From positions 1 through 64,000 of the forward strand of contig NZ_FNJW01000008.1 in the NCBI RefSeq assembly GCF_900102725.1: a stretch of DNA of 64,000 nucleotides, written 5' to 3'. The stretch's first letter is position 1. Every line of letters starts with the position of its first letter. The notes below the pieces were generated by a model, which searched no databases, had not been told where the DNA came from, and saw only the letters and a list, made by a program, of their open reading frames with translations. Source of the stretch: Carnobacterium viridans (GTDB lineage: Bacteria; Bacillota; Bacilli; Lactobacillales; Carnobacteriaceae). Positions 37,102 to 46,997 of this stretch are shown here, piece by piece. The position numbers were made by a program, and so were the translations under genes.

Positions 37102-38052
37102 TCAAATCCAAAAATAACGCGAGCCAGTTTTGAATTGAAAATCAATTGGCTGATCCACCAATATTTCCCCATCGGCATTTGCATCCATTTTTGAAGTTGT
37201 TTTGAGAGAAATAGTGGATACTTGATAATAATACACATTTTTATGATTTAAATGTTTTCCTCCAAGGATCATTAGAATAAAAAGATACAATAAGTTAGCA
37301 AACGAGTGTTTAGGCAAAATAATCAAATCTAATTTTCCATCTATTTGAGAAGCTTTTGGTGAAACAGGGATGCCACCACCGAAATAAGGATGGCTATTAA
37401 TAATAACTAAAAAAGCATCGTCAAACTGAGATTTTTCGCCATTTGTTGTAATCGTCAAAGGAAAAGCTTTTTGTTTAAAAAAGACTTGAACTAGACTGGC
37501 AAAATAAACAAAAGAGCTCATCCCTAACTTGTTTAAAAAGACTTTAGATGGAGAATGGTTTGCCCTTTTTACGACTGCCGCGTCAAAACCGATACCCACA
37601 TTATTTACAGCAAATCCCTTATGTTGTTGATTGTGGTCGTAATATTCAATGATATCTAATATTGTTGCTTGTTGAGCAGTAAGGATTTGTTTTAGAGCTT
37701 TTTTTGGGTCTTTTGAAATACCTGTTCCTCGCGCAAAGTCATTACCAGAGCCAGCAGGGATATACCCTACTGGGATGTGGGCATATTGTTCACCTAAACC
37801 TATAAGAACTTCATGTAAGGTGCCATCCCCACCAATAACGATAATTAATTGAGACAGCTCATGCTCTTTATCAATTTCTTGCGCTACTGCTTTAGTTAAT
37901 TCCACAGTATGTCCGTGATAAGCAGATTTATGTACAGTAAAACTTATCTGCTGAGCCATCAGCAAGTTACCAATTTGGTGACTGATTTTTTTTCCTTTAC
38001 CAGAACCTGAAAGCTCGTTAATAATAAGATGATAATGTTTAATTGTTGACAT
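37102..38052 (-). CDS. Diacylglycerol kinase family lipid kinase (DgkB/YegS-like)
   Basis: Start ATG 38052 after AAAAGGAGTACTC; 316 aa. Catalytic domain with the nucleotide motif VIGGDGTLHEVLIGL (~60-74) and PAGSGNDFARG (~90-100), then a beta-sandwich C-terminal domain. Likely recycles diacylglycerol from lipoteichoic acid synthesis; substrate not proven. Convergent with recD2. Confidence 0.88.
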   Translation of the reverse strand: MSTIKHYHLIINELSGSGKGKKISHQIGNLLMAQQISFTVHKSAYHGHTVELTKAVAQEIDKEHELSQLIIVIGGDGTLHEVLIGLGEQYAHIPVGYIPAGSGNDFARGTGISKDPKKALKQILTAQQATILDIIEYYDHNQQHKGFAVNNVGIGFDAAVVKRANHSPSKVFLNKLGMSSFVYFASLVQVFFKQKAFPLTITTNGEKSQFDDAFLVIINSHPYFGGGIPVSPKASQIDGKLDLIILPKHSFANLLYLFILMILGGKHLNHKNVYYYQVSTISLKTTSKMDANADGEILVDQPIDFQFKTGSRYFWI

Positions 38053-38223
38053 GAGTACTCCTTTTGACTTGCTTTTATAATTGCGCCACTTTACATTATA
38101 AAACAAATAAAAATTAAATTCGAAGTAAATTTATGAGAAAATCAAAAAAAAACAGTTACAAACTAATTGAAAGTGTTAGAATAAACAAGGATTTTGTTTC
38201 ACGTTTAGGAAGGATGGACAAAT

Positions 38224-39099
38224 ATGAAGAAAAAACTATTATCAAACAAATATACACTAGGAGTAATTGACATTCTTTACATTGTGGTGGGTTCGTTTAT
38301 TGCAGCCTTATCATTTAATGCATTTTTATTGCCGAACTTAATTATTTCGGGCGGTATCAGTGGGGTCAGTACAATTACGAAAAGCGTATTTAGCTGGGAT
38401 CCTTCAATCGTACAGTTAGCTTTCAATATACCCTTATTGTTGATTTGTTTTATATTTTTAGGAAAAGAAGCAGGATATAAAACTATTTTAGGGAGTTTAA
38501 TATTACCTGCATTCATTGGAATGCTAGACTTTATCAAACCATGGACGGATACACCTTTATTAGCAGCTTTATTTGGAGGTATTTTAACTGGTATTGGTTT
38601 AGGTATTGTATTTAGAGCAAAAGCATCAACCGGTGGGACAAGTATTATCGCACAAGTGATTCATGAGTACATAAAATTGCCTTTAGGTATGAGTGTTGCG
38701 TTAATTGATGGATTAGTGATTGTATGTGCACTACTTGTTTTTGATGGTGAAGTTGTCATGTATTCCATTATCTCGCTATTTGTTATTAGTCGTACTATCG
38801 ACGTTGTACAAGTTGGATTTAATCATTCTAAGACTGTCATGATCATTTCTGAATACCCATCAGAAGTAAAACAAGCAATCTTTAATACGGTTAATCGTGG
38901 AGTGACGAACTGGGGTATTAAAGGCGGATATGGCAATTCAGATAAACAAATGCTAATGTGTGTTGTGGCTGAACAAGAATTTACGTTCTTAAAAGATGCT
39001 GTTTTAGATGTAGACGAAAATGCCTTTGTAGTGGTAATGAGTGCGAGTGAAGTTTGGGGACGTGGGTTTACTCTAGCTAAGGAAAAGCCTATTATCTAA
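38224..39099 (+). CDS. YitT family membrane protein (DUF161 + DUF2179)
   Basis: 291 aa; ATG behind AGGAAGGATGGACAAAT. Five to six membrane helices in the first ~200 residues with SGGISGVSTI and KASTGGTSIIAQ repeats, then a ~80-residue cytoplasmic DUF2179 domain (NRGVTNWGIKGGYG). Transport role suspected for the family, substrate unknown. No regulatory element seen. Confidence 0.88.
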   Translation: MKKKLLSNKYTLGVIDILYIVVGSFIAALSFNAFLLPNLIISGGISGVSTITKSVFSWDPSIVQLAFNIPLLLICFIFLGKEAGYKTILGSLILPAFIGMLDFIKPWTDTPLLAALFGGILTGIGLGIVFRAKASTGGTSIIAQVIHEYIKLPLGMSVALIDGLVIVCALLVFDGEVVMYSIISLFVISRTIDVVQVGFNHSKTVMIISEYPSEVKQAIFNTVNRGVTNWGIKGGYGNSDKQMLMCVVAEQEFTFLKDAVLDVDENAFVVVMSASEVWGRGFTLAKEKPII

Positions 39100-39130
39100 A
39101 GGGATTTAGTGAAAAAGATACTTTTATTTA

Positions 39131-39159
39131 TTGACAAGTTGCGCATCTTCTCCTATACT
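39131..39159 (+). promoter_or_regulatory. Promoter of alaS
   Basis: TTGACA, 17 bases, TATACT. Confidence 0.85.
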
Positions 39160-39165
39160 TTAAAG

Positions 39166-39400
39166 CGTACTAAGGATAAATTTATTTAATCACTTGTTTA
39201 AAGAAAAGTTTTCCATGGCTGAAAGAAAACTAACAATATTAAATCAATGCTCCCTTATTAAAATAGTAGAAATACTATCGTTTCTCGCGTTATCGAGACT
39301 TAAGAGGTAATGAACAGTCAAATGACTTCATTGCAAACAAGGTGGTACCGCGATTCATTCGTCCTTGTCTGGCAATGTTGTTGTTGGACTTTTTTTGTGC
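39166..39400 (+). promoter_or_regulatory. T-box riboswitch with alanine specifier (GCT)
   Basis: T-box motif GGTGGTACCGCG at 39341-39352. Stem I can be closed by TAAGG (39171-39175) with CCTTA (39253-39257), placing GCT (39249-39251) at the specifier position, which fits alaS. The terminator has GTCC / GGAC ends (39361-39391) and a T-run. Uncharged tRNA-Ala would allow read-through into alaS. Confidence 0.88.
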
Positions 39401-39442
39401 TCTTTTATAAATACACGAGTTAAATTTGAAAGGAAGAAAACG

Positions 39443-42091
39443 ATGAAAAAATTATCAAGCAATGAAGTTCGTCAATTATTTTTAGACTTTTTTGAATCAA
39501 AAGGACACAAAGTGGAACCTAGTGCATCACTCGTTCCTTTTGAAGACCCAACGTTATTGTGGATCAATTCCGGTGTAGCAACATTAAAGAAATATTTTGA
39601 TGGTTCAGTGATACCTGAAAATCCAAGAATTACAAATGCACAAAAAAGTATTCGTACAAATGATATCGAAAATGTTGGGAAAACAGCTCGTCACCATACA
39701 TTATTTGAAATGCTCGGAAATTTTTCAATAGGGGAATACTTTAAAGAAGAAGCTATTGAATGGGCATGGGAGTTTTTAACAGAAGATAAATGGTTGGGAT
39801 TAGATCCTGAAAAACTGTATGTAACGGTGTACCCTGAAGATACAGAAGCTAAAAAGATTTGGAAAGAAAAAATTGGATTAACGGATGATCATATAGTAGA
39901 TGTGGCTGATAATTTTTGGGATATTGGAGCTGGTCCAAGCGGTCCAGACTCTGAAATCTTTTATGATCGAGGAGAAGCCTTCAATGATTTAGCTGAAAAT
40001 GATCCTGAGAACTACCCAGGAGGCGAAAATGAACGTTGGTTGGAAATTTGGAATTTAGTATTCTCAGAATTCAATCATAAACCAGATGGCACCTATGAGC
40101 CGCTACCAAATAAAAACATTGATACAGGTATGGGGTTAGAGCGGGTCGTTTCCATTTTACAAGATGCGCCAACAAATTTTGAAACAGATCTATTTATGCC
40201 AATTATTAAAAAAGTAGAAACTTTGAGCGAAACAAAAAAATACGGTAAAAATCCAACAGATGATATTTCATTTAAAGTCATTGCAGATCACGTTCGTGCA
40301 GTAAGCTTTGCTATCGGAGATGGTGCGCTGCCTTCTAATGAAGGACGCGGATATGTATTACGTCGCTTATTGCGCCGAGCAGTTATGCATGGGAAAAAAT
40401 TAGGTATTGATGAAGCCTTTATGTATAAATTAGTTCCTATTGTCGGAAGTATTATGGATAGTTTTTACCCTGAAATATTAGAACAAGAAGATTTCATCAT
40501 CAAAGTGATCAAAAATGAAGAAGAGCGTTTCCACGAAACCATCAATGATGGCTTAACGATTTTAAATGAACGAATCACTGAATTAAAAGAAAAAGGTGAA
40601 ACAAGCATCGCAGGATCTGATATTTTTAAATTGTATGATACGTATGGATTTCCGGTTGAATTGACCGAAGAATACGCTCAAGATGAAGGCTTTAACGTAG
40701 ATCATGAAGGATTCGAAAAAGAAATGACTGCTCAAAGAGATCGTGCGCGTGCTGCTCGAAGTGGCGAGAAATCGATGGGCGTCCAAACAAAATTATTCTC
40801 TGATTTAAAAGAAGACAGTATTTTTGTAGGGTACGATAAAACAACTGAAATGGGTACTTTAGAAGTGATTGCAACTGATGAAGAGCTTGTGACTTCAGCG
40901 CAACCTGGAGAACGTGTTCGTTTGATTTTTGATCAAACACCATTTTATGCTGAAATGGGTGGACAAGTTGCCGATAAGGGTGTTGTCAAAGATACGACTG
41001 GTAAACTTATCGCTAAAGTGGTAGAGGTTAAAAAAGCTCCAGCAGGACAACCACTGCATATAGTTGAAGTGCTTGAAGTTCTGACCGTTGGAGAAACTTA
41101 TGCATTAGAAGTTGATAAAGCATTAAGAAATAAAATCACTCGAAACCACACGGCTACTCATTTACTGCATCAAGCCTTAAAAGATATTTTGGGTGAACAC
41201 GCTAACCAAGCTGGTTCATTAGTTACACCAAATCATTTACGTTTTGATTTTACTCATTTTGGTCAAGTTACACGAAATGAATTAGATCAAATGGAGCAAA
41301 TTGTAAATGAAAAAATATGGGAATCTATTTCTGTAGTTACAGTTGAAACGGATATTGCTAATGCTAAAGAAATGGGAGCAATGGCCTTATTCGGCGAAAA
41401 GTATGGCGATTTGGTCCGTGTCGTTAATGTGGGTAACTATTCTATTGAGCTATGTGGTGGTGTTCACGTCAGCAATACAAGTGAAATTGGTATCTTTAAA
41501 ATCGTTTCTGAATCAGGAATAGGTGCTGGTGTTCGCAGAATTGAAGCTGTAACAAGCGAAGCAGCGTATACATTATTGCAAACAGAACAAAAACGTCTCA
41601 TTGAAGTTGCTACTTTAGTAAAAGCTCAACAAACACAAGATGTGAAAACCAAAGTACAACAATTACAAACAGAATTAAAAGAAGCACAAAAAGAAAATGA
41701 ATCGTTACAAGCAAAATTAGCTAATGACCAAGCAGGCGATATTTTTAAAAATATCCAAGAAGTGAACGGCGTAACGATCGTAGCTGCAGAAGTTGATGTA
41801 AAAGATATGAATCAACTTCGTCAATTAGCCGATCAATGGAAACAAAATAGTGTATCTAATGTCTTAGCATTAGGTTTTTCGACTAATGGAAAAGTTAATT
41901 TGCTAACAGCTGTTGATGCAGAAACAATCAAAAAAGGATTCAAAGCAGGAGATCTAATCAAAACCATCGCTCCACTTGTTGGCGGTGGCGGTGGCGGACG
42001 TCCGGATATGGCTCAAGCTGGCGGCAAGAACCCAGCAGGTTTATCAGATGCTTTAGCTAAAGTAACAGACTGGGTTAAAGATAAAGACTAA
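39443..42091 (+). CDS. alaS: Alanyl-tRNA synthetase
   Basis: Start ATG 39443 after GAAAGGAAGAAAACG; 882 aa, normal. Class II core ([18 protein letters not shown]), editing domain with HTATHLLH and the [14 protein letters not shown] Cys-His pair, C-terminal DHHA1 domain ending [18 protein letters not shown]. Controlled by the T-box upstream. Confidence 0.98.
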   Translation: MKKLSSNEVRQLFLDFFESKGHKVEPSASLVPFEDPTLLWINSGVATLKKYFDGSVIPENPRITNAQKSIRTNDIENVGKTARHHTLFEMLGNFSIGEYFKEEAIEWAWEFLTEDKWLGLDPEKLYVTVYPEDTEAKKIWKEKIGLTDDHIVDVADNFWDIGAGPSGPDSEIFYDRGEAFNDLAENDPENYPGGENERWLEIWNLVFSEFNHKPDGTYEPLPNKNIDTGMGLERVVSILQDAPTNFETDLFMPIIKKVETLSETKKYGKNPTDDISFKVIADHVRAVSFAIGDGALPSNEGRGYVLRRLLRRAVMHGKKLGIDEAFMYKLVPIVGSIMDSFYPEILEQEDFIIKVIKNEEERFHETINDGLTILNERITELKEKGETSIAGSDIFKLYDTYGFPVELTEEYAQDEGFNVDHEGFEKEMTAQRDRARAARSGEKSMGVQTKLFSDLKEDSIFVGYDKTTEMGTLEVIATDEELVTSAQPGERVRLIFDQTPFYAEMGGQVADKGVVKDTTGKLIAKVVEVKKAPAGQPLHIVEVLEVLTVGETYALEVDKALRNKITRNHTATHLLHQALKDILGEHANQAGSLVTPNHLRFDFTHFGQVTRNELDQMEQIVNEKIWESISVVTVETDIANAKEMGAMALFGEKYGDLVRVVNVGNYSIELCGGVHVSNTSEIGIFKIVSESGIGAGVRRIEAVTSEAAYTLLQTEQKRLIEVATLVKAQQTQDVKTKVQQLQTELKEAQKENESLQAKLANDQAGDIFKNIQEVNGVTIVAAEVDVKDMNQLRQLADQWKQNSVSNVLALGFSTNGKVNLLTAVDAETIKKGFKAGDLIKTIAPLVGGGGGGRPDMAQAGGKNPAGLSDALAKVTDWVKDKD

Positions 42092-42180
42092 TTTTAGTTA
42101 AGTCACGTATGCTAAGAATATGAAAACAGTTAACTAGAGTGTTTTTTGAATATAGATTGAAACCAATAAGCAAAGATAAA

Positions 42181-42216
42181 GAGGAGTGGAAGCTTTAGTT
42201 TCCACTCCTCTTTAGT
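42181..42216 (+). terminator. Terminator downstream of alaS
   Basis: GAGGAGTGGAA / TTCCACTCCTC around GCTTTAGT, short T-tail. Confidence 0.85.
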
Positions 42217-42263
42217 TATAAAATAGAAAAATAAATTTTATGATGTTCATTTTCTGATAATCA

Positions 42264-42292
42264 TTGTAGTTTGAAGTGCTTTCTTGTAAAAT
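42264..42292 (+). promoter_or_regulatory. Promoter of ireB-ruvX
   Basis: TTGTAG, 17 bases, TAAAAT. Confidence 0.6.
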
Positions 42293-42326
42293 AAGAATAG
42301 ATGTTACAGAAATTGAGGTGTAGACC

Positions 42327-42593
42327 ATGAGTTCAACAGATGAAACAGTACGTTTTAACGTTGGTGACAACAGCGAAAAAAGTGTCAAAGAAACTTTAGA
42401 ATTAGTACATGATGCATTAGAAGAAAAGGGATACAATCCGATCAACCAAATAGTTGGCTACTTGCTTTCAGGAGACCCAGCCTATATTCCACGTCACAAT
42501 GATGCTCGAAATCTAATTAGACGCCATGAACGTGATGAAATTGTTGAAGAGATCGTTAAAGCCTATTTGAAAGAGAGTGGACCTAAAGCTTAA
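42327..42593 (+). CDS. ireB: IreB family regulatory phosphoprotein (DUF965)
   Basis: 88 aa; ATG after GAGGTGTAGACC. Conserved pattern [48 protein letters not shown], with the N-terminal Ser/Thr-rich stretch (SSTDETVRF) that in Enterococcus faecalis IreB is phosphorylated by kinase IreK and affects cephalosporin resistance. The stop overlaps the ruvX start (TAATG). Confidence 0.93.
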   Translation: MSSTDETVRFNVGDNSEKSVKETLELVHDALEEKGYNPINQIVGYLLSGDPAYIPRHNDARNLIRRHERDEIVEEIVKAYLKESGPKA

Positions 42594-43015
42594 TGAGAAC
42601 AATGGGATTAGATGTCGGTTCCAAAACCGTTGGTGTAGCCGTTAGTGATCCATTCGGTTGGACCGCACAAGGAATCGAGATCGTTAAAATTAATGAGATG
42701 CAAGAAGAATACGGCATAGAACGTATTGGCGAATTGATTAAGATTCATGAAGTCACAAAAGTAGTGATCGGTTTGCCAAAGAATATGAATAATTCTATCG
42801 GTCCTCGAGCAGAAGCTTCTCTTCGATATGCTGAATTAATTAAAGAAACATTTAATTTACCAGTAATTTTACAGGATGAACGTTTAACGACTGTTCAGGC
42901 TGAAAGAATGTTGATTGAAGAAGGAAATACTTCTAGAGCAAAAAGAAAAAAAGTTATTGATAAACTAGCGGCAGTAATGATTCTACAGAATTATTTGAAT
43001 CAAAATCAAAACTAG
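42593..43015 (+). CDS. ruvX: Holliday junction resolvase-like protein RuvX/YqgF
   Basis: 140 aa, RNase H fold. [19 protein letters not shown] (~4-22), [31 protein letters not shown] with catalytic acids at Asp7, the DER motif and Asp near [10 protein letters not shown]. Implicated in 16S rRNA maturation. Second gene of the ireB-ruvX-DUF1292 cluster common to Firmicutes. Confidence 0.95.
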   Translation: MRTMGLDVGSKTVGVAVSDPFGWTAQGIEIVKINEMQEEYGIERIGELIKIHEVTKVVIGLPKNMNNSIGPRAEASLRYAELIKETFNLPVILQDERLTTVQAERMLIEEGNTSRAKRKKVIDKLAAVMILQNYLNQNQN

Positions 43016-43081
43016 CAATTCAGTCAATAGTGCGCTAAAATAGAAAAGAAACTTATCACATAATTAAAGGAGTGTTGACCA

Positions 43082-43390
43082 ATGTCACATGACCACGATC
43101 ACGACCATGAACATGACCACGATCATGAACATATTACCTTAGTAGATGAACAAGGTAACGAACAATTATACGAAATTTTATTTACATTTGACTCAGATGA
43201 TTATGGCAAATCTTACGTTTTTGTATATCCTGCTGGAGCAAATGAAGGAGAAGAAGTTGAACTTGAAGTTTACTCATTCATTGAAACAGAAACTGGAGAA
43301 CAAGGCGAATTAAAACCAATTGAAACTGAAGAAGAATGGGATATGATTGAAGAAGTCTTAAACACATTCTTAGCAGACGAAGAAGAATAA
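43082..43390 (+). CDS. DUF1292 protein with His/Asp-rich N terminus
   Basis: 102 aa; ATG after AAAGGAGTGTTGACCA. Residues ~25-100 are the acidic DUF1292 (YrzB) domain ([27 protein letters not shown]). Residues 2-18 are a run of His-Asp and His-Glu pairs ([16 protein letters not shown]) that could bind metal. It is usually the third gene after ireB and ruvX; role unknown. Confidence 0.88.
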   Translation: MSHDHDHDHEHDHDHEHITLVDEQGNEQLYEILFTFDSDDYGKSYVFVYPAGANEGEEVELEVYSFIETETGEQGELKPIETEEEWDMIEEVLNTFLADEEE

Positions 43391-43421
43391 TTCGTTAATT
43401 TTATTAATGCAACTATGAGTA

Positions 43422-43467
43422 AAACGTGTGAAAAAGCTGACAAATTTGATTTGTTAGCTTTTTTTTG
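43422..43467 (+). terminator. Terminator of the ireB cluster
   Basis: AAAAAGCTGACAAAT / ATTTGTTAGCTTTTT stem with G-T pair, T-run. Confidence 0.85.
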
Positions 43468-43567
43468 TTCTCATAAAGTAAGATATCATGTATAATGATA
43501 CAAGTTAGTGTCATAGCCAAAGTGAAAAATCAATGGAAACCTTATTATAGTTTAGGAGGGTCACTTT

Positions 43568-44719
43568 TTGTCAAAACGAAATAAGAACAACCAAACAAAA
43601 AATACTAAAGAAGTAAAAATCGATTTAACTAGTAATGTAAGTGAAAGACAAAAAGAAAAATCATTGGTTAAGAAAATTGTACTTAGCATTTTAGCAGCAT
43701 TTATTATTCTGTTGATTCTATTTGGATTAATAGGTTATCAGTATGTGACAACATCGTTAGAACCATTAGATACAGAAAATAAAACTGAAGTAGCGGTAGA
43801 AATTCCTACAGGTTCGAGTTCAAAAGATATCGCACAAATTTTACAAGATAACGGCATTATAAAAAGTGCAATAGTGTTTAGTTACTATGTTCGTATGAAT
43901 AATGAAACGGACTTTCAAGCTGGAAACTATGCCTTTTCTCCGTCAATGTCTCTTGACTCGATTGTTGATCAACTTCAAGAAGGTGGAACAGCCGAAAGTT
44001 ATCAAGGTATAAAAATATTAGTTAAAGAAGGTACTTCGATTGATCAAATCGGAGATACTATTGCTGAAAGTTCAGAGTATACTAAAGAAAATTTTTTAAC
44101 GGCTATTCAAAATGAGGTGTTCTTAACGGATATGCAAACCAAGTATCCTGAACTATTAACTTCAGCTCTTGAAGCAGAGGATACGCGGTATCGTTTAGAA
44201 GGATATCTTTTTCCTGCTACTTATGATTTTCCGGAAGAAATGACATTAGAAGAACTGATTGAGAACATGATTAGTAGAATGGATGAAGAAATGACAGGTT
44301 TTTATCCTGAAATTAAAGAGTCCAATAGAACTGTACAAGATATTTTAACGATTGCTTCTCTAGTCGAACGTGAAGGATTTACGTTAGAAGACCGGAAAAA
44401 GATTGCTGGTGTTTTTTATAACCGTTTAGCAATCGATATGCCTCTACAAACGGATATTGCTGTTTTGTATGCATTAGATGAGCATAAGGAATATATATCA
44501 AATAAAGATGTTTCAGTAGATTCTCCATATAATTTATATGTGCACCCTGGATTTGGTCCTGGACCGGTTAACAGTCCAAGTGCAGATGCTATAAAAGCTA
44601 CGTTACAGCCAACTGAATCAGAGTATATGTACTTTTTAGCAGATATGGAAACTGGGAAAATTTACTACGCTGAAACCTATGAACAGCATCTGGAATATAA
44701 AGCTGAATATGTTGATTAA
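43568..44719 (+). CDS. mltG: Endolytic murein transglycosylase MltG (YceG family)
   Basis: TTG start after GGAGGGTCACTTT; 383 aa. Basic N-terminal tail, one membrane helix (~37-58), LysM-like region, then the YceG domain with catalytic Glu in ASLVEREGF (~262-270), MPLQTDIAVLYAL and NLYVHPGFGPGPVNSP. It cuts nascent glycan strands and sets their length. Confidence 0.95.
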   Translation: MSKRNKNNQTKNTKEVKIDLTSNVSERQKEKSLVKKIVLSILAAFIILLILFGLIGYQYVTTSLEPLDTENKTEVAVEIPTGSSSKDIAQILQDNGIIKSAIVFSYYVRMNNETDFQAGNYAFSPSMSLDSIVDQLQEGGTAESYQGIKILVKEGTSIDQIGDTIAESSEYTKENFLTAIQNEVFLTDMQTKYPELLTSALEAEDTRYRLEGYLFPATYDFPEEMTLEELIENMISRMDEEMTGFYPEIKESNRTVQDILTIASLVEREGFTLEDRKKIAGVFYNRLAIDMPLQTDIAVLYALDEHKEYISNKDVSVDSPYNLYVHPGFGPGPVNSPSADAIKATLQPTESEYMYFLADMETGKIYYAETYEQHLEYKAEYVD

Positions 44720-44751
44720 TAGATTTGAATGAACTGTAAATAAAGAATAAA

Positions 44752-44785
44752 AAAAAGCATTGGATCACTTGATTCAATGCTTTTC
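44752..44785 (+). terminator. Terminator of mltG
   Basis: AAAGCATTG / CAATGCTTT stem with a long loop and a weak T-tail; the udk ribosome binding site follows within 15 bases. Confidence 0.6.
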
Positions 44786-44805
44786 ATAAAGGAAAGAGGA
44801 ATAGT

Positions 44806-45447
44806 ATGACGAACAAAAAGAGACCAATAGTGATTGGAGTTACTGGAGGATCTGGAAGCGGAAAAACAAGTGTCAGTCGTGCCATCTACAATCAATTTAC
44901 AGGACATTCTATTTTAATGTTGGAACAAGATTTTTACTATAAAAATCAAGACGACTTATCCTTTGAAGAACGTTTAAAAACAAATTATGACCACCCGTTT
45001 GCTTTTGATACAGATTTACTTATTCAGCACTTAAAAGATTTGATTCACTACAAGTCAATTGAAAAGCCAGTATATGACTATGCTGCGCATACTAGAAGTA
45101 AGGATATTATCATTCAAGAACCCAAAGAGGTTATCATTCTTGAAGGAATCTTGATTTTGGAAGATTCACGATTAAGAAAATTAATGGATATAAAAGTATA
45201 CGTAGATACAGATGACGATATACGTATCATTCGTCGAATCAAACGAGATATAGAAGAACGAGGCCGTACACTTGATTCAGTTATTGAACAGTACTTAACA
45301 GTCGTGAAACCGATGCACCATCAATTTGTTGAACCTTCTAAAAAATACGCAGATATTATTATTCCAGAAGGTGGAACAAACCAAGTAGCAATCGATTTGA
45401 TGACGACAAAAATTAGAAGTATACTAGTTGAAGAATCGAAGGTATAA
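44806..45447 (+). CDS. udk: Uridine kinase
   Basis: 213 aa; ATG after GGAAAGAGGAATAGT. Walker [13 protein letters not shown] (~12-23), [17 protein letters not shown], and [12 protein letters not shown] typical of Udk. Phosphorylates uridine and cytidine in pyrimidine salvage. Usual neighbour of mltG and greA in Bacillales and Lactobacillales. Confidence 0.96.
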   Translation: MTNKKRPIVIGVTGGSGSGKTSVSRAIYNQFTGHSILMLEQDFYYKNQDDLSFEERLKTNYDHPFAFDTDLLIQHLKDLIHYKSIEKPVYDYAAHTRSKDIIIQEPKEVIILEGILILEDSRLRKLMDIKVYVDTDDDIRIIRRIKRDIEERGRTLDSVIEQYLTVVKPMHHQFVEPSKKYADIIIPEGGTNQVAIDLMTTKIRSILVEESKV

Positions 45448-45566
45448 AGACAATAGTAAATTCATTTAAAAGATGATAGTTGAATCAAAAGTTTAGAAAA
45501 ATTAGAATTTTAGGTTTACAAATAGAATTCTACATGGTATCTTGTCAATATTGAAAATATAATTAC

Positions 45567-45608
45567 GCTTTCAGCTAAATAGTGAAAGCAAGAATCAGAT
45601 ATGATTCT
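45567..45608 (+). promoter_or_regulatory. Two adjacent hairpins in the greA leader
   Basis: GCTTTCA / TGAAAGC (45567-45589) and AGAATCA / TGATTCT (45591-45608), perfect stems; the second ends a few bases before the AAAGGAG site. Neither has a T-run, so a translational or stability role is more likely than termination (inference). Confidence 0.45.
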
Positions 45609-45628
45609 AATAAAGGAGATCGCATTAA

Positions 45629-46102
45629 ATGATTGAAAAAGTATATCCAATGACATTAGATGGCAAACAAAAGTTAGAAGAAGAATTAGAATACCTTAAA
45701 ACGGTTAAACGTAAAGACATCGTAGAAAGAATCAAGATTGCTCGTAGTTTTGGAGATTTATCTGAAAACTCTGAGTATGAATCAGCAAAAGATGAACAAG
45801 CTTTTGTTGAAGGAAGAGTAACAACTATTGAAAATATGTTGCGTTTTTCTGAGATTATTGATAATTCAAATACCGCAACTGATGAAGTTTCATTAGGTAG
45901 AAAAGTAACCTTTATTGAATTGCCAGATGGTGATGAAGAAGAATATACGATTGTTGGTAGCGCAGAAGCTGATCCTTTCAAGGGATTAATTTCGAATGAC
46001 TCACCTATTGCCAAAGCTTTAATGGGCAAAAAAGTAGGTAGTGAAGTTACTTTTGGAACTCCAGGTGGAGATATGTTGGTTAGAATTGTAGAAATTAGTT
46101 GA
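45629..46102 (+). CDS. greA: Transcription elongation factor GreA
   Basis: 157 aa; ATG after AAAGGAGATCGCATTAA. N-terminal coiled coil (~12-75) with the acidic tip ([18 protein letters not shown]) and C-terminal FKBP-like domain. Rescues backtracked RNA polymerase by stimulating transcript cleavage. Followed by a terminator. Confidence 0.97.
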   Translation: MIEKVYPMTLDGKQKLEEELEYLKTVKRKDIVERIKIARSFGDLSENSEYESAKDEQAFVEGRVTTIENMLRFSEIIDNSNTATDEVSLGRKVTFIELPDGDEEEYTIVGSAEADPFKGLISNDSPIAKALMGKKVGSEVTFGTPGGDMLVRIVEIS

Positions 46103-46118
46103 TTTAATGTATTTTTTA

Positions 46119-46154
46119 ATAAAAGCTACTCATTGAGCAGCTTTTATTTTTTTT
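46119..46154 (+). terminator. Terminator of greA
   Basis: AATAAAAGCTACTCA / TGAGCAGCTTTTATT and a T-run. Confidence 0.88.
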
Positions 46155-46162
46155 GGATATAC

Positions 46163-46226
46163 GTCTTTAGTCTTAGTTAGAGTTCATGCTAAAGAACATT
46201 ACATAATGAGTTAAAAACGGTATACT
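46163..46226 (+). promoter_or_regulatory. Promoter of the liaFSR-type operon with a possible response-regulator site
   Basis: TTACAT (46199-46204), 16 bases, TATACT (46221-46226). Upstream, GTCTTTAGTCTTAGTTAGAGTT forms an imperfect repeat in the region where LiaR-type regulators bind their own promoters; the site assignment is speculative. Confidence 0.45.
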
Positions 46227-46256
46227 GGGTAAAAGAAACATAACAAAGGAGACTTA

Positions 46257-46997
46257 ATGGGTATGAGAAATAATTGGAAATGGTTCTTACTAATTGAATC
46301 ACTCTTATTGATAGTAGCTTTATACCAGCTGATTCATAATCTATTTATATTAGGGCTCTTTGCTATTGGTGGCTGGTTGATCTTTTTAAGCCGTGATCAG
46401 CAAAAAAGAAAAAGAAGAATGCCTTTAGTTATTGGAATTTTTTTAATGGCTTTTGCATTAATGTCGTTAGCTGGTTTTTGGTATATGCTAATTGGAGCGG
46501 TTGTCTTCCTTTACCTAAATTATGGCAAGGTATTTTCAAAAATGGACTCCTTCAATTTCCAGCAAGCTCCATGGAATGAAAAAGAGATTGTAGTTGTTGA
46601 AACAACCGATAGTTTGCCAAAGAATGCCAAGCGCTTTAAAAGAAATTGGTTAGGAAATGAAAGAATCGGTAACACAATATATGAGTGGGATGATATTAAT
46701 TTTTCGATTTTTATGGGAGACACAATCATTGATTTAGGAAACACTATTCTCCCAAAAAATGAAAGTTATATTGTTATTCGAAAAGGATTTGGGAAAACAC
46801 GTATTTTGGTTCCAAATGGTATTGGTATCATGATTGAACACAGTGCTGTTAAAGGGAAAATTACATTTGAAGAACAACAGTATATTTTGGAGAATGAATC
46901 CGTTAAACTATACAGTAAGCATTATGAAGACCAAGCCAGAACATTAAAGATTATAACAAACGTGTTGGTTGGGGATTTAGAGGTGATCGCAATATGA
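46257..46997 (+). CDS. liaF: LiaF-like membrane regulator
   Basis: 246 aa; ATG after AAAGGAGACTTA. Three to four membrane helices in the first ~90 residues, then a cytoplasmic beta-rich DUF2154/toast_rack domain (FMGDTIIDLGNTILPKNESYIVIRKGFGKTRILVPNGIGI). LiaF proteins hold back the LiaS kinase until envelope stress. Four-base overlap with the kinase gene. Confidence 0.88.
   Translation: MGMRNNWKWFLLIESLLLIVALYQLIHNLFILGLFAIGGWLIFLSRDQQKRKRRMPLVIGIFLMAFALMSLAGFWYMLIGAVVFLYLNYGKVFSKMDSFNFQQAPWNEKEIVVVETTDSLPKNAKRFKRNWLGNERIGNTIYEWDDINFSIFMGDTIIDLGNTILPKNESYIVIRKGFGKTRILVPNGIGIMIEHSAVKGKITFEEQQYILENESVKLYSKHYEDQARTLKIITNVLVGDLEVIAI

Noticed and set aside
43083-43130. Short tandem DNA repeat (CATGACCACGATCA-like units) as CRISPR or minisatellite
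   Set aside because: It is the coding sequence of the His/Asp-rich tail; there are no spacers.
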